DNA of 17,791 bases from Desulfobacteraceae bacterium 4572_89 (GCA_002085465.1 NBML01000026.1:1-17791), one strand, 5' to 3'; positions 1 to 8,673 are shown, counted from the stretch's first letter. Program-made: numbers and translations. Notes: generated from the sequence alone by a model not told the origin.

Positions 1-682
1 CTGCAACAAGGCAGGCATCTGTAAATCGTTGTTTCACCTGCCATGATGTTCTTGCATATTTTCCTGTCTCATGGTTCACAGCCATGATTTTTCTTTTTAC
101 AGGGTGGCGGCCAATGGGCAGGATAATTTCTCCTGTATCAGGAATTTTCCTGCCCCTTACAAGTGCAAGATATGTTTTTCCAACCCTTCTCTGTTTAAAT
201 TCTTTCTGGAGGAATAAAAGACTTTTAAGGGTTTTTGCCACCACAATCAATCCTGAGGTATACTTGTCCAGTCTATGGACAATGCCCGGACGTATGGGGT
301 CCCAGGAATCATCCTGCAGGAATGGCACATGATCCAGCAAACCATTGACAAGGGTATTGGAAAAATTTCCAGGCCCGGGATGTACCACCATGCCAGCAGG
401 TTTATCCAGAACCATGAGATAATTATCTTCAAAAATAATGGAAAGATCCATTAATTGTGGTTTTATACTTTCCCCACCTTCTGGTTCCGGGATCTGTCCC
501 GAGATCACATCCCCTGTTTTCACCCTGTATCCAGGTTTTTTTTTCTTACCAGACACCAGAATATTACCTTCCAGTATCAGAGCGGCAACCTGACTCCTGG
601 AAACAGTCGAAATTTTTCCGGCAATAATCCAATCCAATCTTGAATCAACCTGGGAGCTGGAAATAATAAATAATAATTTCAT
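1..682 (-). CDS. rluD: RluD-type 23S rRNA pseudouridine synthase, 3' end cut by window
   Basis: RluA/RluD-family pseudouridine synthase, expected to isomerise uridines in 23S rRNA. The minus-strand frame is open from the ATG at 682-680 to base 1 (227 codons seen, C-terminus outside the window). An N-terminal S4-like RNA-binding segment covers about residues 13-60 (RLDWIIAGK, SRSQVAALI, GDVI). The catalytic domain follows, with LDKPAGMVVHPG and the signature HRLDKYTSGL that carries the catalytic Asp, then the family segment PIGRHPVKRKIMAV. No good Shine-Dalgarno is visible: the start codon lies only about 8 bases past the hairpin of the carD terminator. The start was chosen because it leaves a normal S4 N-terminus. 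The family is certain; RluD rather than RluA/RluC is inferred from the S4 domain and the motif spacing. Confidence 0.9.
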   Translation of the reverse strand, partial: MKLLFIISSSQVDSRLDWIIAGKISTVSRSQVAALILEGNILVSGKKKKPGYRVKTGDVISGQIPEPEGGESIKPQLMDLSIIFEDNYLMVLDKPAGMVVHPGPGNFSNTLVNGLLDHVPFLQDDSWDPIRPGIVHRLDKYTSGLIVVAKTLKSLLFLQKEFKQRRVGKTYLALVRGRKIPDTGEIILPIGRHPVKRKIMAVNHETGKYARTSWQVKQRFTDACLVA

Positions 683-683
683 A

Positions 684-720
684 AACAAAAAACCGGCAGA
701 CCATTTATAGCCCGCCGGTT
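684..720 (-). terminator. intrinsic terminator after carD
   Basis: Minus-strand hairpin with arms AACCGGC (714-720) and GCCGGTT (691-697), followed by a T-rich run (TTTTTTGTTT read on the minus strand). The distal arm lies in a tandem 14-base near-duplication (707-720 and 721-734, two mismatches). The hairpin sits directly before the rluD start codon. Confidence 0.7.
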
Positions 721-818
721 ATAGCCTACCGGTTCTATTTTCCTGCCAATTAAAATCCCATTGAATTCTATTTGTCTTTTTTCAATGTTCCCTGGTAATA
801 GTTTGTAACGCTTTCAAA

Positions 819-1352
819 TCAATTAAACAGATTTTCAATCTCTATCATCATTGATTTTTCATCAATATCCTTTGCCGTGGAAAGCTCCTGAACCAATAGG
901 TTCTGGGCAGTATCAAGCAGCTTGCGTTCACCAAAGGAAAGATCTTTTTCAAGTTTCAGCTGGAAGAGATCCCGGAACACTTCAGCAACATCATAAATAG
1001 ACCCGGTTTTGATCTTATCCATATATTCCCTGTATCTCCTATTCCAGGTCTGATTGTCAGCTCCCTGTGCCTTTTCCTGCATAACTTTATAGACTTGAGG
1101 AACCTCATTTTCCGGAATTACTTCCCGCAGTCCCACAGATTCCACGTTTGAAGTAGGAATCATGATCACCATACCGTTTTCCACAATTTTCATCATGTAA
1201 AAGTTCATGGTATCACCGTTTATCTCTTTGCTTTCAATTGACTCGATATAGCCAACCCCGTGCGCCGGATAAACAGCCAGGTCACCCTTTAAAAATTCTT
1301 TTTTGGTTGATCCGTTTACATTTGTTTTGATTAGTTCGGAATTTTGACCCAT
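819..1352 (-). CDS. carD: CarD/CdnL-family transcription regulator
   Basis: RNA-polymerase-binding regulator of the CarD/CdnL family, which binds the beta subunit and stabilises open promoter complexes, notably at rRNA promoters. At 177 aa it is near the usual 160-170. The N-terminal Tudor-like RNAP-interacting domain is seen at about residues 22-75 (GDLAVYPAHGVGYIESIESKE, then MIPTSNVESVGLREV). The C-terminal helical DNA-binding domain includes WNRRYREYMDKIKTGS and LSFGERKLLDTA. About 20 extra N-terminal residues are polar. It reads with the same strand as pth, rplY and prs upstream but is separated from pth by about 215 bp of AT-rich DNA, so it probably has its own promoter. TTGACA occurs on the minus strand at 1424-1429, but no clear partner hexamer was found. 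A terminator follows. Confidence 0.92.
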   Translation of the reverse strand: MGQNSELIKTNVNGSTKKEFLKGDLAVYPAHGVGYIESIESKEINGDTMNFYMMKIVENGMVIMIPTSNVESVGLREVIPENEVPQVYKVMQEKAQGADNQTWNRRYREYMDKIKTGSIYDVAEVFRDLFQLKLEKDLSFGERKLLDTAQNLLVQELSTAKDIDEKSMMIEIENLFN

Positions 1353-1567
1353 AGATAATCCACCTTAATTTTTATGAAAACAAGTTGCCCATTTTCGAAT
1401 AGAGAACCATATTTCGACAACATTGTCAACAAAATATTTCTGCAATACCGCTATTCCTAAGGGTTTCTTTTAATTTATTTAATGTTTTCATTGGTTTTTC
1501 AGATGGGAAAAAATATACAGAAAAGATAACAACGGTAATAAAAAGCAGGTATAAAACTTAGGATAGC

Positions 1568-2149
1568 TCAACAGCGGGTGTTAACAGTATTCATTGCCCG
1601 GGTTATCCCGTCCCGGAGAATGGCGTGGACAGAGCTTAGGGATGCTTCAAGGACTGCTTCAAGCTTCTTTTGTTCTTCAGGGGTAAACCTGCCCAGCACA
1701 TGCCCGGTGACATTTTTTTGCCCACCAGGATGTCCCACACCAACCCTGACCCGGATAAAATCTTTTTTGCCGAAGGAATCTATAATGGATCTAATACCGT
1801 TATGACCACCATGACCCCTTCCCTGGACTATCTTAATTTTACCGAATTCAAGATCCATATCATCGTGGATAATGATTATATCCTGCATTTCAATTTTATA
1901 ATAGGAGGCAAATTGCTGAATTGGTCCTCCACTCCTGTTCATAAAGGACATGGGTTTGACAAGGAAAATCTGCTTTCCTTTAATGCGGGTCTTTATATAT
2001 GTTGACTGGAAGCGGGTTTTATTAAATTCAAGGCAGGAATCTGAAGCAAGAGCATCAACAACAAGGAAACCAATATTATGACGGGTCTGGGCATAATCCT
2101 TACCTGGATTGCCCAGACCCGCTATTAATCTAAATTTCGAGTCTGACAT
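1568..2149 (-). CDS. pth: peptidyl-tRNA hydrolase
   Basis: Cytosolic hydrolase that releases peptides from peptidyl-tRNA that dropped off the ribosome. It is 193 aa, the normal family length. Family motifs are complete: GLGNPGKDYAQTRHNIGF at 11-28 with N14 and the catalytic H24, KPMSFMNRSG at 65-74, IIHDDMDLEFGK with D96, and GRGHGGHNGIRSI around 110-122, containing the substrate-binding His and Asn. It follows rplY by 11 bases and is surely cotranscribed with it; rplY-pth pairs are widespread in bacteria. Only the minus-strand frame carries these motifs; long open frames on the other strand here are shadows. Confidence 0.97.
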   Translation of the reverse strand: MSDSKFRLIAGLGNPGKDYAQTRHNIGFLVVDALASDSCLEFNKTRFQSTYIKTRIKGKQIFLVKPMSFMNRSGGPIQQFASYYKIEMQDIIIIHDDMDLEFGKIKIVQGRGHGGHNGIRSIIDSFGKKDFIRVRVGVGHPGGQKNVTGHVLGRFTPEEQKKLEAVLEASLSSVHAILRDGITRAMNTVNTRC

Positions 2150-2160
2150 TTAAGACAAAT

Positions 2161-2811
2161 TTATTCGCTGACAGGCTCGGCATCAGCATCAGCGTCAGCG
2201 TCAACTTCTTCCATAAGATCATCTTCATCTTCTTCGACATCATCGATCTCTTCTGCTGTAGGCGGAACAACGGTAAGGACCGTGAAATCAACTTCATGGG
2301 GGATTTCAATGTCATCTCCCAGATCTATATCTTCAACATGGACAGCATCACCCACATCCAGAGCACTGACATCAATTACTATGCTGTCAGGCGTATTAAC
2401 AGGTTTACAAACAACTTCCAATTCACGACGGATAATCTGAAGCATACCGCCTTCCTTAACGCCTTTGCTTTCACCTGTTGTTTCAACAGGGATCATAACA
2501 GAAACCTCTGTATCCATATCAATTTCATGGAGGTCCACATGCAGATACTCAAGCTGGAAAGCATCCATTTGAATATCCTTTAGCATAACAGCCTTTTTCT
2601 TGCTGCCCTCAATATTCAGATTAAAAAAAAGACCGGTACTGCCGTTTTCCCTGAGAATCTTGTCAAATCCAATTGTATCAAGAGAAAGCATCACAGGTTC
2701 TTTTTTAACCCCATAGACAATTGCAGGTATGGCATTACTTCTTCTCAATTTTTTGGCGGCACCCTTGCCTTTGTTTTCTCTTATTTTAGCGTTTAATTCG
2801 ATTAATTCCAA
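2161..2811 (-). CDS. rplY: 50S ribosomal protein L25, CTC (long) form
   Basis: Ribosomal protein L25 of the two-domain CTC type, which binds 5S rRNA in the large subunit. It is 216 aa. The N-terminal 5S-binding domain runs about 1-95 (LNAKIRENKGKGAAKKLRR, AIPAIVYG, LKDIQMDAFQLEYLHVDL), and the TL5-like beta domain about 100-185 (IPVETTGESKGVKEGGML, VDVSALDVGDAVHV). The last 30 residues are a very acidic tail with a short Asp-Ala repeat (DADADADAE), a common feature of long L25 forms. It lies between prs (56 bases upstream) and pth (11 bases downstream) in the same orientation. Confidence 0.96.
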   Translation of the reverse strand: MELIELNAKIRENKGKGAAKKLRRSNAIPAIVYGVKKEPVMLSLDTIGFDKILRENGSTGLFFNLNIEGSKKKAVMLKDIQMDAFQLEYLHVDLHEIDMDTEVSVMIPVETTGESKGVKEGGMLQIIRRELEVVCKPVNTPDSIVIDVSALDVGDAVHVEDIDLGDDIEIPHEVDFTVLTVVPPTAEEIDDVEEDEDDLMEEVDADADADAEPVSE

Positions 2812-2866
2812 TGTTTTACCCTCCGTATCTGCTATATTTCAGCAGAAAGACTAATATATTATTTCT

Positions 2867-3805
2867 TTATACAAATAGAGAATTTACAGAATCGCCCCTG
2901 TAACTGCGCATAATTGCTTCTCCCACCAACTTGGCAATTGAAAGAGTTTTTATCTTGTCACATTTTTTTGCCGTCTCTGATAGAGGAATGGTATCCGTTG
3001 CAACAAGAGAACTTAAAGATGAGTTATTGATTCTGTCAATGGCAGGACCGGAAAGGACAGGATGGGTACAATACGCATGGACTGCCTTGGCTCCTTTCTC
3101 TCGGATTACACTTGCGGCCTCGGTCAAAGTCCCTGCAGTATCCGCCATGTCATCAATTATAATGGCAACCTTATCCTGGACATCACCTATAATTGCCATG
3201 GCCTTGGCCTGATTTGGAGCACTCCTTCGTTTATCAACAATTGCAAGGTCAGCATGGATTCTTTTGGCATATGCCCTTGCCCTTTCAACCCCGCCCGCAT
3301 CGGGAGAAACCACAACCAGGTCCTCGGAAAAACGGGTTTTAATATCATCAATAATGATGGGAGCAGAATACAGGTTATCCACAGGAACATTAAAAAAGCC
3401 CTGGATCTGTCCAGCATGGAGATCCATGGTAATGACCCTGTCAACACCGGCATTGTCAAGAAGATCAGCAACAAGCTTGGCGCTTATGGGAACCCTGGGT
3501 GAAACCTTTTTATCCTGGCGGGCATAACCAAAATAGGGTATTACAGCAGTAATCCGACTGGCAGAAGAGCGCCTGAAAGCATCAATCAAAAGCAGGAGTT
3601 CAACCAGATTATCATTCACTGGGTAACAGGTAGACTGGATAACATAGATCTCCCGTTTCCTGACATTTTCCTGAATTTCAACCTGGGTTTCCCCATCGCT
3701 GAAACGGTTGACTTTCAATCTTCCTAGGGGTTTTGCAAGGTACTGAGAAATCCTGTCTGCAAGCACGGGATTGGAGTTCCCTGCAAAAATTGACAAGCCA
3801 TTCAT
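2867..3805 (-). CDS. prs: ribose-phosphate pyrophosphokinase
   Basis: Makes PRPP from ribose 5-phosphate and ATP, the precursor for nucleotides, His and Trp. It is 312 aa, the family norm. It starts with the typical [16 protein letters not shown] and has [17 protein letters not shown] near residue 34, the PRPP-synthase signature [18 protein letters not shown], the flexible catalytic region [18 protein letters not shown], and the ribose-phosphate loop [12 protein letters not shown] near residues 215-226. It lies 31 bases downstream of the tRNA-Gln gene, so the tRNA and prs may share a primary transcript. The order ispE, tRNA-Gln, prs, rplY, pth recurs in several delta-proteobacterial lineages. 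Confidence 0.98.
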   Translation of the reverse strand: MNGLSIFAGNSNPVLADRISQYLAKPLGRLKVNRFSDGETQVEIQENVRKREIYVIQSTCYPVNDNLVELLLLIDAFRRSSASRITAVIPYFGYARQDKKVSPRVPISAKLVADLLDNAGVDRVITMDLHAGQIQGFFNVPVDNLYSAPIIIDDIKTRFSEDLVVVSPDAGGVERARAYAKRIHADLAIVDKRRSAPNQAKAMAIIGDVQDKVAIIIDDMADTAGTLTEAASVIREKGAKAVHAYCTHPVLSGPAIDRINNSSLSSLVATDTIPLSETAKKCDKIKTLSIAKLVGEAIMRSYRGDSVNSLFV

Positions 3806-3835
3806 ATCTTATCTCTTTTTTTTATATAATAAGTA

Positions 3836-3910
3836 TGGCTGGGGCGAGAGGATTCGAACCTCTGAATGCAGGGATCAAAACCCTGTGTCTTGCCACTTGA
3901 CGACGCCCCA
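3836..3910 (-). tRNA. tRNA-Gln (anticodon TTG)
   Basis: A cloverleaf can be folded on the minus strand. The 7-bp acceptor stem is TGGGGCG with CGCCCCA, followed by a G discriminator and an encoded CCA end. The anticodon arm CAGGG-TTTTGAT-CCCTG gives anticodon TTG (Gln), and the T arm is AGAGG-TTCGAAT-CCTCT. It is 75 nt including CCA. The gene sits 17 bases downstream of the ispE stop and 30 bases upstream of prs, all on the same strand. Confidence 0.97.
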
Positions 3911-3927
3911 GTACATTAAACTCAAAT

Positions 3928-4812
3928 TTACTGTCTGAACGAGGACAAAAATATCTTTCGGGGACCCTGAACCCATTTTTTTTCAAGAAGCTCATAGCCT
4001 TTTTCTGCAGTTTCAGGCCCTGAAAAAAGAGCAAAAAGAGATGAGCCGCTTCCAGACATATATACATCTCTCTGCAGCAACAACTCCATCTCTTTTTTGG
4101 CCAAGGCTATTTCAGGGTATAAGTTACAGGCAGACCATTCAAGATCATTATGCAATTTCTCCCCCCTATCACCTCCCTGCCCTCGTGGCAGCACATTCAA
4201 ACCAGTGTTAATATTATATTTTGTCCTTGATGTCAATCTAAAATCCATATTTTTAAAAACATCTGCGGTTGACGCTGACACCCCGGGATCACATAATACC
4301 AGATATAAAAACGGCAGGCCTGGATATTTTTCAAGCTTCTCCCCAACCCCGGTTGCCAGGGCAGGACCATTGAAAATAAAAAAAGGAACATCAGCTCCCA
4401 GCTTAAGGCCCATCTCCAAGAGCTCTTCCCGGGAAAAGAGTTGTGAACAATATTCATTCAAGGCCATCAAAACTGTTGCTGCATTGCTGCTACCCCCGCC
4501 AAGACCTCCTCCTGGCGGTATGTTTTTTTTAATATGGATGGAGACCCCATATGTCGGTATCTGTTCCATTCTCTTTTCACAGGTATCAAAAAAAAGTTCT
4601 GCTGCCTTGTATGCCAGATTTGTTGTGCCTTCCGGCACCCCGGGATGATCACACACAACATGGATACCAGACCCTGTAAAATCAATTTGTATTTCATCAC
4701 AAAGATCAATCTTTGTCATCAAAGTACAAAGATCATGATACCCGTCATTTCTTTTCCCTGTTACATACAAGAAAAGATTGATCTTGGCTGGAGATTGAAT
4801 TTTTATACTCAC
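3928..4812 (-). CDS. ispE: 4-diphosphocytidyl-2-C-methyl-D-erythritol kinase
   Basis: GHMP kinase of the non-mevalonate (MEP) isoprenoid pathway; it phosphorylates CDP-methylerythritol with ATP. It is 294 aa, the usual length. SPAKINLFLYVTGKRNDGYH at 7-26 carries the catalytic K10. The glycine-rich ATP loop PPGGGLGGGSSNAA is at 99-112, and GADVPFFIFNGPALATG carries catalytic D141. The C-terminal GHMP motif MSGSGSSLFALFSG is present near 250-265. The start ATG overlaps the stop of the upstream DUF1844 gene by 4 bases (4809-4812), indicating translational coupling. Confidence 0.97.
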   Translation of the reverse strand: MSIKIQSPAKINLFLYVTGKRNDGYHDLCTLMTKIDLCDEIQIDFTGSGIHVVCDHPGVPEGTTNLAYKAAELFFDTCEKRMEQIPTYGVSIHIKKNIPPGGGLGGGSSNAATVLMALNEYCSQLFSREELLEMGLKLGADVPFFIFNGPALATGVGEKLEKYPGLPFLYLVLCDPGVSASTADVFKNMDFRLTSRTKYNINTGLNVLPRGQGGDRGEKLHNDLEWSACNLYPEIALAKKEMELLLQRDVYMSGSGSSLFALFSGPETAEKGYELLEKKWVQGPRKIFLSSFRQ

Positions 4813-5123
4813 GCCCTTGCTTCTACATAGGCCAGCCGAAGTTCACTGAGCAGAGTTTTTAATAAATTTTCTTCATCACTGGTTAAATTTCCACATGTCT
4901 TTTCCTCCAGCATGGCAATCATATCAATGCTGTGCTGTGCCAGGTCCAGGTTCACAGATTTTTTTCCTGTGGAAGGTTCTTCAACCTTGCCCAGCTGAAC
5001 AAGCCCTGAAGAATACAATGACAGGATAAAGCTTGAAAAATCAATTTTAGGCATGGCTTCCCTGGTGGACAATTTTTGTTTTCCTTCTTCCTCCATTGTA
5101 AACCCATCTCCCTTCTTGGACAT
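4809..5123 (-). CDS. DUF1844 domain protein
   Basis: Small protein (104 aa) with a recognisable DUF1844 domain at about residues 26-104: IDFSSFILSLYSSGLVQLG, then NLDLAQHSIDMIAMLEEKTCGNLTSDEE and a final helix ending LRLAYVEA. The first 25 residues are charged and low-complexity. There is no signal peptide or membrane helix. DUF1844 proteins are common next to ispE or other housekeeping genes in Desulfobacterota, but their function is unknown. It overlaps ispE by 4 bases and lies 28 bases downstream of the acyl-CoA synthetase stop on the same strand, so it may be read through from that gene. Confidence 0.9.
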   Translation of the reverse strand: MSKKGDGFTMEEEGKQKLSTREAMPKIDFSSFILSLYSSGLVQLGKVEEPSTGKKSVNLDLAQHSIDMIAMLEEKTCGNLTSDEENLLKTLLSELRLAYVEARA

Positions 5124-5151
5124 ATTATTTCTCCTTAGCTTTTATCGCTCT

Positions 5152-7293
5152 TTAGCATTGATTATTTGTATCTGCCTCATCTTCAAGGCGAATGATGATA
5201 TCAGCAACAGTGGTTCCTTTTCCTTCCTCATGGACAAAAAGAGGATTAATATCCAGCTCTTTGATCATGGGATGGTTGTCGGCCATGGCCTTCAAGGACA
5301 CAATATTTTTTTCAATGGCTTCTATATCAGATGGAGCTTCTCCCCTCAACCCCTTGAGAATGGGATAACCTTTAATACTTTTCACCATGCGCCTGGCAAC
5401 ATTCCTGCCCATGGGGGATAAACGAAAGGATACATCCTTGTAAACCTCAACAAAGATCCCTCCAAGCCCGAACATTACTGCATGTCCAAAAACCGGATCC
5501 TTTGTAATCCCCAGAATCACCTCTTTCCCTTTGGGGGCTAACTTCTGGATCAGGACACCTTCCAGAAAAGCTTTTGGATCATATGCTCCGGCATTTTCCA
5601 TAATCAACTCAAAAGCCTTCTCAACCTCCTGTGGATTATTCAGCCCCACCTTTACACCACCGGCATCTGATTTATGCAGAATCTGGGGCGAAACAATTTT
5701 CATTACAACTGGGTAGCCTATTTTATCAGCAATTTCTACTGCCTCAGACCCGGTTTTTGAAAGGGCCATGGGAATGGTTTTAAAACCATAGCATTTAAGA
5801 ATTTCGTTTCCATCCAGTTCTCCCAGAACCTTCCGGCCTTCCTTCATATATTTTTCAATAATAGCCCCGGCTTTTTCCCTTTCATAGACCAGATTGAACT
5901 GGGGAAGAATTTTCCTGAACAGCCATTTCATACCCTGGTGCAATGCACCCAAAGACCTGGCAGCACTTTCCGGAAACTGGTACACAGGCACCTTATTTTT
6001 CTGGAGCAGTTTCACACCGTCTGACACATCCACCACCCCCATAAATGCACATAAAATTGGTTTGATGCTATTCTTTGCAATATTGGCAATGGCCTCTGCA
6101 GTACCAATGGCATCTGTCATGGACTGGGGTGTCAGGATAATCAGGGCAGCATCCACACCCCGGTCAGCAAGAACCGTTGCCAAAGTATTTTCATATCTGT
6201 CCTTTGCCGCATCCCCGATAACATCCACGGGATTGTTGAAATTTGCAGTAGAAGGCAGATATTTTTTTAATTCCTTTATAGTATCCCCTGAAAATCTGGC
6301 CAGGGTCAATCCGGACTGCTCACTCATGTCCGTGGCAATAATACCGGGCCCGCCGGCATTGGTGACAATGGCCACCCTGTCTCCTGTGGGATATTTATTG
6401 GCAGCAAAGGCCTGGGCATAATCAAACAACTGGTTCACCGAAACACACCTGAGGATACCCGCCATGTTGAACAACCCGTCATATATTACATCTGAACCGG
6501 CAAGGGCACCTGTATGGGAGGCAGCTGCTGCTGCTCCGGCTACTGAAGTTCCAGATTTAATTGCAATCACATGGGTGGGATTTGTTCCCGAGGTCATTGC
6601 CCTTACTTCAGTAATAAACTGCTCTGCACTTCTGGATAATTCTTCCATATAGATCATGACCACATGGGTCTCAGGATCTTTGTAGTAATAACGAAGCAGA
6701 TCCAGTTCATCCACATCAGCCTTATTACCAATGGATATAAACTTTGAAAATCCAAACCCCTTGTCAGCCGCATAATCCAGGACTGCAGTACAAAGGGCAC
6801 CACTCTGGGATATAAAAGATACATTGCCCGGCTTTGGCATCCTGGCGGAAAAACTGGCATTCAGGGAAATCTTTGGAGACGGATTGATCACCCCAAGACA
6901 ATTGGGACCCACAAGCCTCACCCCGGCATCGGCACAAAGTTTTTTGATCTTAATCTCAACTTCGGCCCCCTCTCCGCCCACCTCCTTGAAACCAGCAGAA
7001 ACAATCACAATACCTTTCACACCCTTTGCAATACACTGCTTGACAGTACCCATGGCAGCCTTTGGCGGAAGAATAATCATGGCAAGATCGATTGGATCGG
7101 GAATGACTTTAATACTGGTATAACATTTTACACTTAATACAGATTTGGCTTTTGGATTTACCGGATACAAAGTACCTGTAAAACCTCCGGAAAGGATATT
7201 GGCAAAAATATCATGTCCGACCTTCCCCTTTTGGCTTGAAGCCCCTATAACAGCAATTGTTTCCGGAGAAAAAATAGCATCCAGCTTATCCAT
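5152..7293 (-). CDS. acetate/acyl-CoA synthetase (ADP-forming), alpha-beta fused
   Basis: One-chain ADP-forming acyl-CoA synthetase (NDP-forming; related to Pat/AcdAB), 713 aa, full length. It interconverts an acyl-CoA plus ADP and Pi with the free acid, CoA and ATP. The CoA-binding Rossmann domain is N-terminal (SPETIAVIGASSQKGKVG at 9-26, YPVNPKA). The succinyl-CoA-ligase-like domain includes GPNCLGVINP and FISQSGALCTAVLDYA. The phosphohistidine is most likely H260 in AASHTGALAGSD. The C-terminal ATP-grasp domain starts near residue 475 (GYPVVMKIVSPQILHKSDAGGV). There is no C-terminal acetyltransferase domain, unlike protein lysine acetyltransferases of this fold. A strong GGGGGAGAG ribosome site precedes the ATG. 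Beside folD, fhs and CODH/ACS genes it could gain ATP from acetyl-CoA or activate acetate; the acyl substrate is inferred. Confidence 0.93.
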   Translation of the reverse strand: MDKLDAIFSPETIAVIGASSQKGKVGHDIFANILSGGFTGTLYPVNPKAKSVLSVKCYTSIKVIPDPIDLAMIILPPKAAMGTVKQCIAKGVKGIVIVSAGFKEVGGEGAEVEIKIKKLCADAGVRLVGPNCLGVINPSPKISLNASFSARMPKPGNVSFISQSGALCTAVLDYAADKGFGFSKFISIGNKADVDELDLLRYYYKDPETHVVMIYMEELSRSAEQFITEVRAMTSGTNPTHVIAIKSGTSVAGAAAAASHTGALAGSDVIYDGLFNMAGILRCVSVNQLFDYAQAFAANKYPTGDRVAIVTNAGGPGIIATDMSEQSGLTLARFSGDTIKELKKYLPSTANFNNPVDVIGDAAKDRYENTLATVLADRGVDAALIILTPQSMTDAIGTAEAIANIAKNSIKPILCAFMGVVDVSDGVKLLQKNKVPVYQFPESAARSLGALHQGMKWLFRKILPQFNLVYEREKAGAIIEKYMKEGRKVLGELDGNEILKCYGFKTIPMALSKTGSEAVEIADKIGYPVVMKIVSPQILHKSDAGGVKVGLNNPQEVEKAFELIMENAGAYDPKAFLEGVLIQKLAPKGKEVILGITKDPVFGHAVMFGLGGIFVEVYKDVSFRLSPMGRNVARRMVKSIKGYPILKGLRGEAPSDIEAIEKNIVSLKAMADNHPMIKELDINPLFVHEEGKGTTVADIIIRLEDEADTNNQC

Positions 7294-7465
7294 ATACTCT
7301 CCCCCATCAAATTAGAATTGGGTAAATTAGTCCTGATAAAAATATTATTGGTCTAAATATTATTGGTCAAGTGATTATTTAGTATAAAATATGCTCTTTG
7401 CCCCGGGAAGTAAAGGGATTGGCATAAAAAACCTGAAAGAGCTTTCAAACCATTGAACTAAAAAC
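7294..7465. promoter_or_regulatory. AT-rich upstream region of the acyl-CoA synthetase, with tandem direct repeat
   Basis: Non-coding leader of the minus-strand synthetase gene. It carries two exact 14-base copies of AAATATTATTGGTC (7340-7353 and 7355-7368, period 15), about 47-75 bases upstream of the start codon. This position fits an operator or promoter-proximal site, but no known regulator motif is recognised and no convincing -35/-10 pair was fixed. Confidence 0.35.
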
Positions 7466-7506
7466 AAAAACCGCCAATGTCACCCCTGGCAGCATTGACG
7501 GTTTTT
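7466..7506. terminator. bidirectional intrinsic terminator between folD and the acyl-CoA synthetase
   Basis: Long inverted repeat: AAAAACCGCCAATG (7466-7479) pairs with CATTGACGGTTTTT (7493-7506) with one mismatch. A-run and T-run flanks would let it act on either strand. On the minus strand it would end the folD transcript, about 195 bases past the folD stop and before the synthetase promoter. Confidence 0.75.
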
Positions 7507-7530
7507 ATAATTCAAAACAGACTATCTCTC

Positions 7531-7617
7531 AAATTAGCGCGCTATCGCGCGAGCATTTAGCCATTAGCTGGTAGCTAAAACCTAATGGATAGCGGCAAAA
7601 TGCAAATTCCCATACTA
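7531..7617 (-). repeat. structured intergenic repeat, copy A
   Basis: Copy of a small element seen three times here. Read on the minus strand it starts with the box TAGTATGGGAATTTGCATTT (7617-7598), then has an inverted repeat (CCATTAG with CTAATGG), and ends in a GC hairpin (CGCGC, loop GATA, GCGCG; 7537-7550) followed by a CTAA and T-rich end. It matches copy B in box, order and end. It is intergenic, downstream of folD, with no ORF inside. Confidence 0.6.
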
Positions 7618-7699
7618 AGATATCATATTTGTTTGCTTAAATAGATCTTACAACTTGAATACTCTATCTCCAGTAATAGACCTGAAGAACACCTTATTA

Positions 7700-8590
7700 C
7701 TATCCGATACTAAGTTGTGCGGATTTAAGGGTATTTTTCATGAGCATGGCAATGGTCATGGGACCAACACCACCCGGAACAGGTGTGATCTTACCGGCAA
7801 TTTCCTTTGCAGCATCAAAGTCAACATCCCCTTTGAGAATTGCTTTTCCGGTTTTTTCATTCATACCCACCCTGTTCACTCCAACATCAATAACAGTGGA
7901 ACCAGGTTTTATCCATTCCGGTTTTACAAGGTCTGGCACACCAGCTGCAACAATGAGAATATCCGCACGTTTACAATGGGAAGCAAGATCTTTGGTCCGG
8001 GTATGGACAATTGTAACTGTTGAGTTAGCTCCGATACCTTTCTGTGCCATCATCATGGCAATGGGTTTACCAACGATATTGGATCTGCCAACCACAACCA
8101 CTTCAGCACCGGATGTTTCAGTGCCGGACCTTACGATCATCTCCTGGATACCTGCCGGGGTACAGGGATGGAATCTGGCTTCATCACCACCGATCATCAA
8201 GCGGCCCACATTAACAGGATGAAAAGCATCCACGTCTTTGTCAGGATCGATTGCAGTAAGAACCTTTTTATCATCAATCTGTTTGGGCAGGGGAAGCTGA
8301 ACCAGGATGCCATGGATATCCGGGTCATTATTGTATTTGTCAATAAGGGCAAGAAGATCTTCTTCGGAAATATCTTCAGGCTGATCATCCTGAATTTCAT
8401 GAAACCCAAGGCTGATTGCAGTTTTGACCTTTAAGGTGACATAGCTTATGGAAGCCGGGCTGGCTCCCACAAGAATAGTAACAAGACCAGGCACCTTGCC
8501 ATGCTTTTCCTTCATCTGATCCACTTCCTCTTTGACTTCTGCGAGGATAGCTTTTCTTATTTCAGTTCCGCTAATAAGTTCAGCAGTCAT
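7700..8590 (-). CDS. folD: bifunctional methylene-THF dehydrogenase / methenyl-THF cyclohydrolase
   Basis: Interconverts 5,10-methylene-, methenyl- and 10-formyl-tetrahydrofolate, the middle steps of the Wood-Ljungdahl methyl branch. It is 296 aa, full length. The catalytic motif SYVTLKVKTAISLGF includes Y50 and K54; GILVQLPLPK and KDVDAFHPVN line the folate site. The NAD(P) Rossmann segment is VVVGRSNIVGKPIAMMM, and the family C-terminal signature PVPGGVGPMTIAMLM is present. A GGGAGAA ribosome site precedes the ATG. It follows fhs by about 100 bases with a hairpin between them, so the two may be partly uncoupled. The divergent plus-strand cdhD and cooS show that it serves C1 metabolism. Confidence 0.97.
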   Translation of the reverse strand: MTAELISGTEIRKAILAEVKEEVDQMKEKHGKVPGLVTILVGASPASISYVTLKVKTAISLGFHEIQDDQPEDISEEDLLALIDKYNNDPDIHGILVQLPLPKQIDDKKVLTAIDPDKDVDAFHPVNVGRLMIGGDEARFHPCTPAGIQEMIVRSGTETSGAEVVVVGRSNIVGKPIAMMMAQKGIGANSTVTIVHTRTKDLASHCKRADILIVAAGVPDLVKPEWIKPGSTVIDVGVNRVGMNEKTGKAILKGDVDFDAAKEIAGKITPVPGGVGPMTIAMLMKNTLKSAQLSIG

Positions 8591-8640
8591 AATTTTTCTC
8601 CCGAATTATTTTAATAATTCTGATTATTTTTTTAAATAAT

Positions 8641-8673
8641 AACCGGTCCCTGCCACTTCCGGCAGGACCGGTT
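8641..8673 (-). terminator. hairpin between fhs and folD
   Basis: Inverted repeat AACCGGTCC-(C)-TGCC with GGCAGGACCGGTT, one bulged base and a short loop. On the minus strand it follows the fhs stop, with a moderately T-rich TTATTATTT downstream. It could be an attenuating terminator or a processing hairpin between fhs and folD. Confidence 0.5.

Noticed and set aside
4097..4648. 183-codon plus-strand frame
   Set aside because: Shadow of ispE, whose catalytic motifs on the minus strand are complete.
7531..7617. Repeat copies as integron attC sites or a CRISPR
   Set aside because: There are only three scattered copies, no integrase or cas gene, no regular spacers, and no attC core sites recognised at the ends.
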